From NCBI GenBank assembly GCA_020054965.1, contig JAIMZO010000043.1:1-9084 (forward strand): a stretch of DNA of 9,084 nucleotides, given 5' to 3'. Made by a program: the position numbers and the translations under genes. The notes beneath the pieces are model-generated. The model saw only the letters and a list, made by a program, of their open reading frames with translations, was not told where the DNA came from and made no database searches. Source of the stretch: Spirochaeta sp. Lineage in GTDB: Bacteria; Spirochaetota; Spirochaetia; Sphaerochaetales; Sphaerochaetaceae. Shown one piece after another: positions 6,593 to 9,084 of the stretch (its first letter is position 1; each line of letters begins with the position of its first letter).

Positions 6593-8311
6593 CTAAGAAA
6601 AGTCCTGTGTCTTGTAGAGTCTTGCATACTGGCCATCAGCTTCAAGCAACTCCTCATGGGTTCCAGACTCTACCAGTCTACCCCCATCAAGGACCAAGAT
6701 GCAATCTGCATGTTTGACGGTGGTCAGACGATGGGCGATGACAATAGCTGTACGACCCTTGGATAGTCGGTGGAAGGCTTCATTGATCAGCTCTTCGCTT
6801 TCTGTATCCAAGCTGCTGGTTGCCTCATCAAATATGAGAATCTGAGGATTTTTCAGGAATACCCGTGCAATGGAAATTCGTTGTTTCTGCCCACCTGAGA
6901 GCAACGTACCCCTCTCCCCTACCTGGGTATCGAGTCCAAGTGGAAGTGAACGGACAAAATCTCCCAGGTTTGCTGCATCCAGCGCAAGCCAGAGCTGCTC
7001 ATCGGTTGCATCAACCTTTCCGTACTTCAAGTTCTCCCGGATTGTGTCATCGAAGAGGAAAACATTCTGCTGGACAAACCCTATATTCTGCCTGAGTGAG
7101 TGCTGGGTCAGTTCCCGAATATCTTGCCCATCAATCATCACCTTGCCTTCACTGGGCTCATAGAAGCGGGGTATCAAGCTGGCAAAGGTACTTTTCCCAG
7201 CTCCTGATTCGCCTACCAATGCATAGGTAGAACCGCCGGGAACCGTGATATCCACATCCTTGAGGATCACCTCTGAAGAGTTTTCATAGGAGAATGAGAC
7301 ATGGTCGAACCTGACCGTACCCTTCAGGATTTTCAGGCTCTTTGCATCCTTCACATCCTGGATGTCCGGGTGCTCATCCATTACCTGGGTGAATCGCTCA
7401 AAGCTTGCCATGCCTTGCTGCAGTTGCTCAGTGAAGTTGATCAGGCGGTCAATGGGAGGGAGCACCACACCAACATAGAGGATGAAGGTGACCAAATCAT
7501 AGGACTGAACCTTTCCCATGAATATCAGCAACGTTCCACCGGCGATGGTACAGAAGTAGTAGAGCTCCCGGAAGAACCCCAAGATGGAGTGATAACTTCC
7601 CATCACCTTGTACTGTTCCATCTTGCTGTCACGCAGGATATCATTGACGTGGTTGAACTTGGCTTCTTGGTAGGACTCACGGCCATATGATTTGACCTCT
7701 CTGATTCCCATCAAGGAGTTTTCTACATTGCTGTTCACGTCAGCAACGGTTCGCCGTACACGGCGGAAGGTTGCCTTCATGCGTATTCCATAATACATCC
7801 CGTAGAACACCATGATCGGCAGGGGTATGAGGGAAACCAGGGCAAGCGGAACACTGTAGCTGAACATAAGGATGTAAGAACCCAGAATGGTAGCAACACT
7901 GATGATCAAATCCTCGGGAGCATGGTGAGCCATCTCGGTGATCTGGAACAAATCATTGGTAATACGACTCATCATATGCCCGGTCTTGGTCCTGTCAAAG
8001 AACCCGAAGGAGAGTTTTTGCAAGTGACCGAACAACTCGCTTCGCATATCGGTCTCCATCTTCACCCCAAGGATATGTCCCCAGGTTACCCGTATATACT
8101 GACAGATAGCCTGCAGTATGTAGATGAGAAGCATGAAGCCAAAAATGATGACCATATTCTTCAGATTCTGGTTAGGAATCTCCACCCTGAGCAGTTGCCT
8201 GGTCAAGGTAGGAAATAGAATCGAAAGGATTGAAGCAAAAATTGCCACCCCCATATCAAGGAAAAACAATCCCTTGTATGGACGATAGTAGGCGATGAAC
8301 CGTTTGAGCAT
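6593..8311 (-). CDS. ABC exporter half-transporter (fused membrane and ATPase domains, MsbA/MdlB-like)
   Basis: This 572-residue protein has an N-terminal type IV (exporter) membrane domain and a C-terminal ATPase, the usual size for a half-transporter that works as a dimer. Helices lie roughly at residues 14-36, 52-74, 135-156, 157-176, 242-266 and 272-290. The ATPase has Walker A GESGAGKST (367-375), Q-loop VQQNVFLF (Gln415), signature LSGGQ (471-475), Walker B ILIFDE (491-496), D-loop SSLD and H-loop His527, all canonical, so a homodimer could hydrolyse ATP at both sites. Such proteins export lipids, drugs or peptides, and the substrate is unknown. The next gene, plsC, suggests a lipid. 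The start is ATG 8311, with AGGAG 11 nt upstream. The frame is open to 8389, but that extra 26-residue stretch is an Arg-rich shadow of the helicase gene's 3' end. Only 1 nt separates it from the helicase stop. Confidence 0.93.
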   Translation of the reverse strand: MLKRFIAYYRPYKGLFFLDMGVAIFASILSILFPTLTRQLLRVEIPNQNLKNMVIIFGFMLLIYILQAICQYIRVTWGHILGVKMETDMRSELFGHLQKLSFGFFDRTKTGHMMSRITNDLFQITEMAHHAPEDLIISVATILGSYILMFSYSVPLALVSLIPLPIMVFYGMYYGIRMKATFRRVRRTVADVNSNVENSLMGIREVKSYGRESYQEAKFNHVNDILRDSKMEQYKVMGSYHSILGFFRELYYFCTIAGGTLLIFMGKVQSYDLVTFILYVGVVLPPIDRLINFTEQLQQGMASFERFTQVMDEHPDIQDVKDAKSLKILKGTVRFDHVSFSYENSSEVILKDVDITVPGGSTYALVGESGAGKSTFASLIPRFYEPSEGKVMIDGQDIRELTQHSLRQNIGFVQQNVFLFDDTIRENLKYGKVDATDEQLWLALDAANLGDFVRSLPLGLDTQVGERGTLLSGGQKQRISIARVFLKNPQILIFDEATSSLDTESEELINEAFHRLSKGRTAIVIAHRLTTVKHADCILVLDGGRLVESGTHEELLEADGQYARLYKTQDFS

Positions 8312-8312
8312 G

Positions 8313-9084
8313 CTACTTGTTTCTCCTGAACAACCGGGTGAAGAAATTCTGTTTCTTCTTCGGTTGGGGGGTCTCCTGCTTCTGGACAACAGTCGGCTTG
8401 GGGGCGGGGTCTTTTCTTACAGGACGCTCCCTCCTTACAGGAGGCTGGCTCTTTTTGGCCCCAGGGGATCCTTCCGGGATCTGGCCACCTTCACTCTTGT
8501 ACTGCTGCTTGTAGTAGGACAATCGCTCCTCAAGCGAAAGATTCTGGATCTCTGCGTAGCTCTTGGAACCTGAACGATGACGTCTTTGAGGCTCCTGTGC
8601 CCTCTCCCGTCTTTCAGGTCTTGGGCTTCTGGGCTTGTTGTCTCGCTCGTCTTTTGCACGCTTTGGACGGCCAGAGGATTGTGGCTTCCCTCTTCTAGGG
8701 GGTCTGGACCCACCACGGGAAGGTTTTGCCCCACTTCCAGGTCCGCGACCCGGACGCCCACCATACTCGTCATCCCTTACCAAGTCCCTGAAGGAGTATG
8801 AGGCACTCTTGTCCTCGACAGGCTCAAGGTCGCCCTCTTCAGGCCAGATTACCGGGATTTTCATCTGTATGAAGTTCTCTACTGCTTCCAAATTGAATAC
8901 ATACTCTTCATCTGCGAAAGTAATGGATTTTCCACTCTTGCCGGCACGGGCTGTACGGCCGATACGGTGGACGTAGTTCTCAAAATCATCAGGGATGTCG
9001 TAGTTGACTACCAGTTCCAAGTCATCAATCTGCAACCCGCGGGCTGCAACATCAGTTGCCACAAGAAATCTAATCTTGCCTTCC
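8313..9084 (-). CDS. DEAD-box RNA helicase, RhlB-like, C-terminal part with long basic tail (5' partial)
   Basis: The gene enters from the right edge. The frame is open to base 9083, reading E-G-K-I-R-F-L before the GTG at 9062, which is the Val of motif V and not a start. The visible 256 residues hold the end of the second RecA-like domain: motif [13 protein letters not shown] (6-17) and motif [12 protein letters not shown] (39-48), needed for ATP hydrolysis coupled to RNA unwinding. The following [20 protein letters not shown] resembles RhlB of the RNA degradosome more than other DEAD-box proteins, so a role in mRNA decay or ribosome assembly is inferred. From about residue 105 the protein is a disordered, Arg/Gly/Pro-rich tail of some 150 residues. 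It is interrupted by one ordered-looking segment, [17 protein letters not shown] (175-191), and ends in a basic amphipathic motif, [10 protein letters not shown]. It lies at the head of the visible cluster, 1 nt before the ABC exporter. Confidence 0.88.
   Translation of the reverse strand, partial: EGKIRFLVATDVAARGLQIDDLELVVNYDIPDDFENYVHRIGRTARAGKSGKSITFADEEYVFNLEAVENFIQMKIPVIWPEEGDLEPVEDKSASYSFRDLVRDDEYGGRPGRGPGSGAKPSRGGSRPPRRGKPQSSGRPKRAKDERDNKPRSPRPERRERAQEPQRRHRSGSKSYAEIQNLSLEERLSYYKQQYKSEGGQIPEGSPGAKKSQPPVRRERPVRKDPAPKPTVVQKQETPQPKKKQNFFTRLFRRNK

Noticed and set aside
6865..7690. Plus-strand open frames opposite the ABC exporter
   Set aside because: They are shadows of a gene with complete ABC motifs on the minus strand.
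8312..8389. N-terminal extension of the ABC exporter
   Set aside because: The Arg-rich peptide is a frame shadow of the helicase gene's 3' end. The exporter family starts at MLKRFIAYYRPYKG.

Overview
The window reads as ordinary bacterial chromosome with tight operon packing. There is no rRNA, tRNA, insertion sequence, phage gene or CRISPR array that I can see. The protein sequences and mid-range base composition fit a spirochaete of the Sphaerochaeta type, but that is an impression from sequence style and not a proven placement.

Two plus-strand genes lie on the left. The first is the C-terminal half of a MATE-family multidrug/cation antiporter that enters from the left edge and stops at 654. 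The second is a small DUF1232 (YkvA-like) membrane protein ending at 1259. A good sigma70-type promoter at 844-872 sits just before an ATG at 903, so I start that gene at 903 rather than at the TTG at 735. The convergent gap 1260-1495 holds a plus-strand intrinsic terminator (about 1336-1354) and a terminator hairpin (about 1421-1457) that closes the minus-strand cluster and probably works in both directions.

Everything from 1496 to the right edge is one minus-strand series of seven genes. In transcription order, right to left, they are: an RhlB-like DEAD-box RNA helicase (N-terminus outside the window), an MsbA-like ABC exporter half-transporter, a PlsC-type 1-acylglycerol-3-phosphate acyltransferase, a fused double-ATPase EcfA, an EcfT transmembrane protein, an EcfS substrate-binding protein, and GMP synthase (guaA). 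Junctions run from a 4-nt overlap to a 14-nt gap, except for 56 nt before guaA. At several junctions the upstream stop codon lies in or beside the next Shine-Dalgarno, which suggests translational coupling. The order EcfAA'-EcfT-EcfS is a complete energy-coupling-factor vitamin/precursor importer with its own dedicated S component. The exporter and the acyltransferase could cooperate in membrane lipid synthesis and flipping.

The most unusual point is the fused EcfA protein. Its two nucleotide-binding domains have lost complementary motifs. NBD1 has a changed Walker A and no H-loop His. NBD2 has lost LSGGQ and the D-loop Asp. In a head-to-tail ABC dimer this predicts one intact and one degenerate ATP site, as in asymmetric ABC exporters. 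Other points worth a look are the unknown substrate of the S component beside guaA, a weak internal promoter before guaA, the long basic tail of the helicase, and a near-perfect 22-bp palindrome behind the MATE gene.
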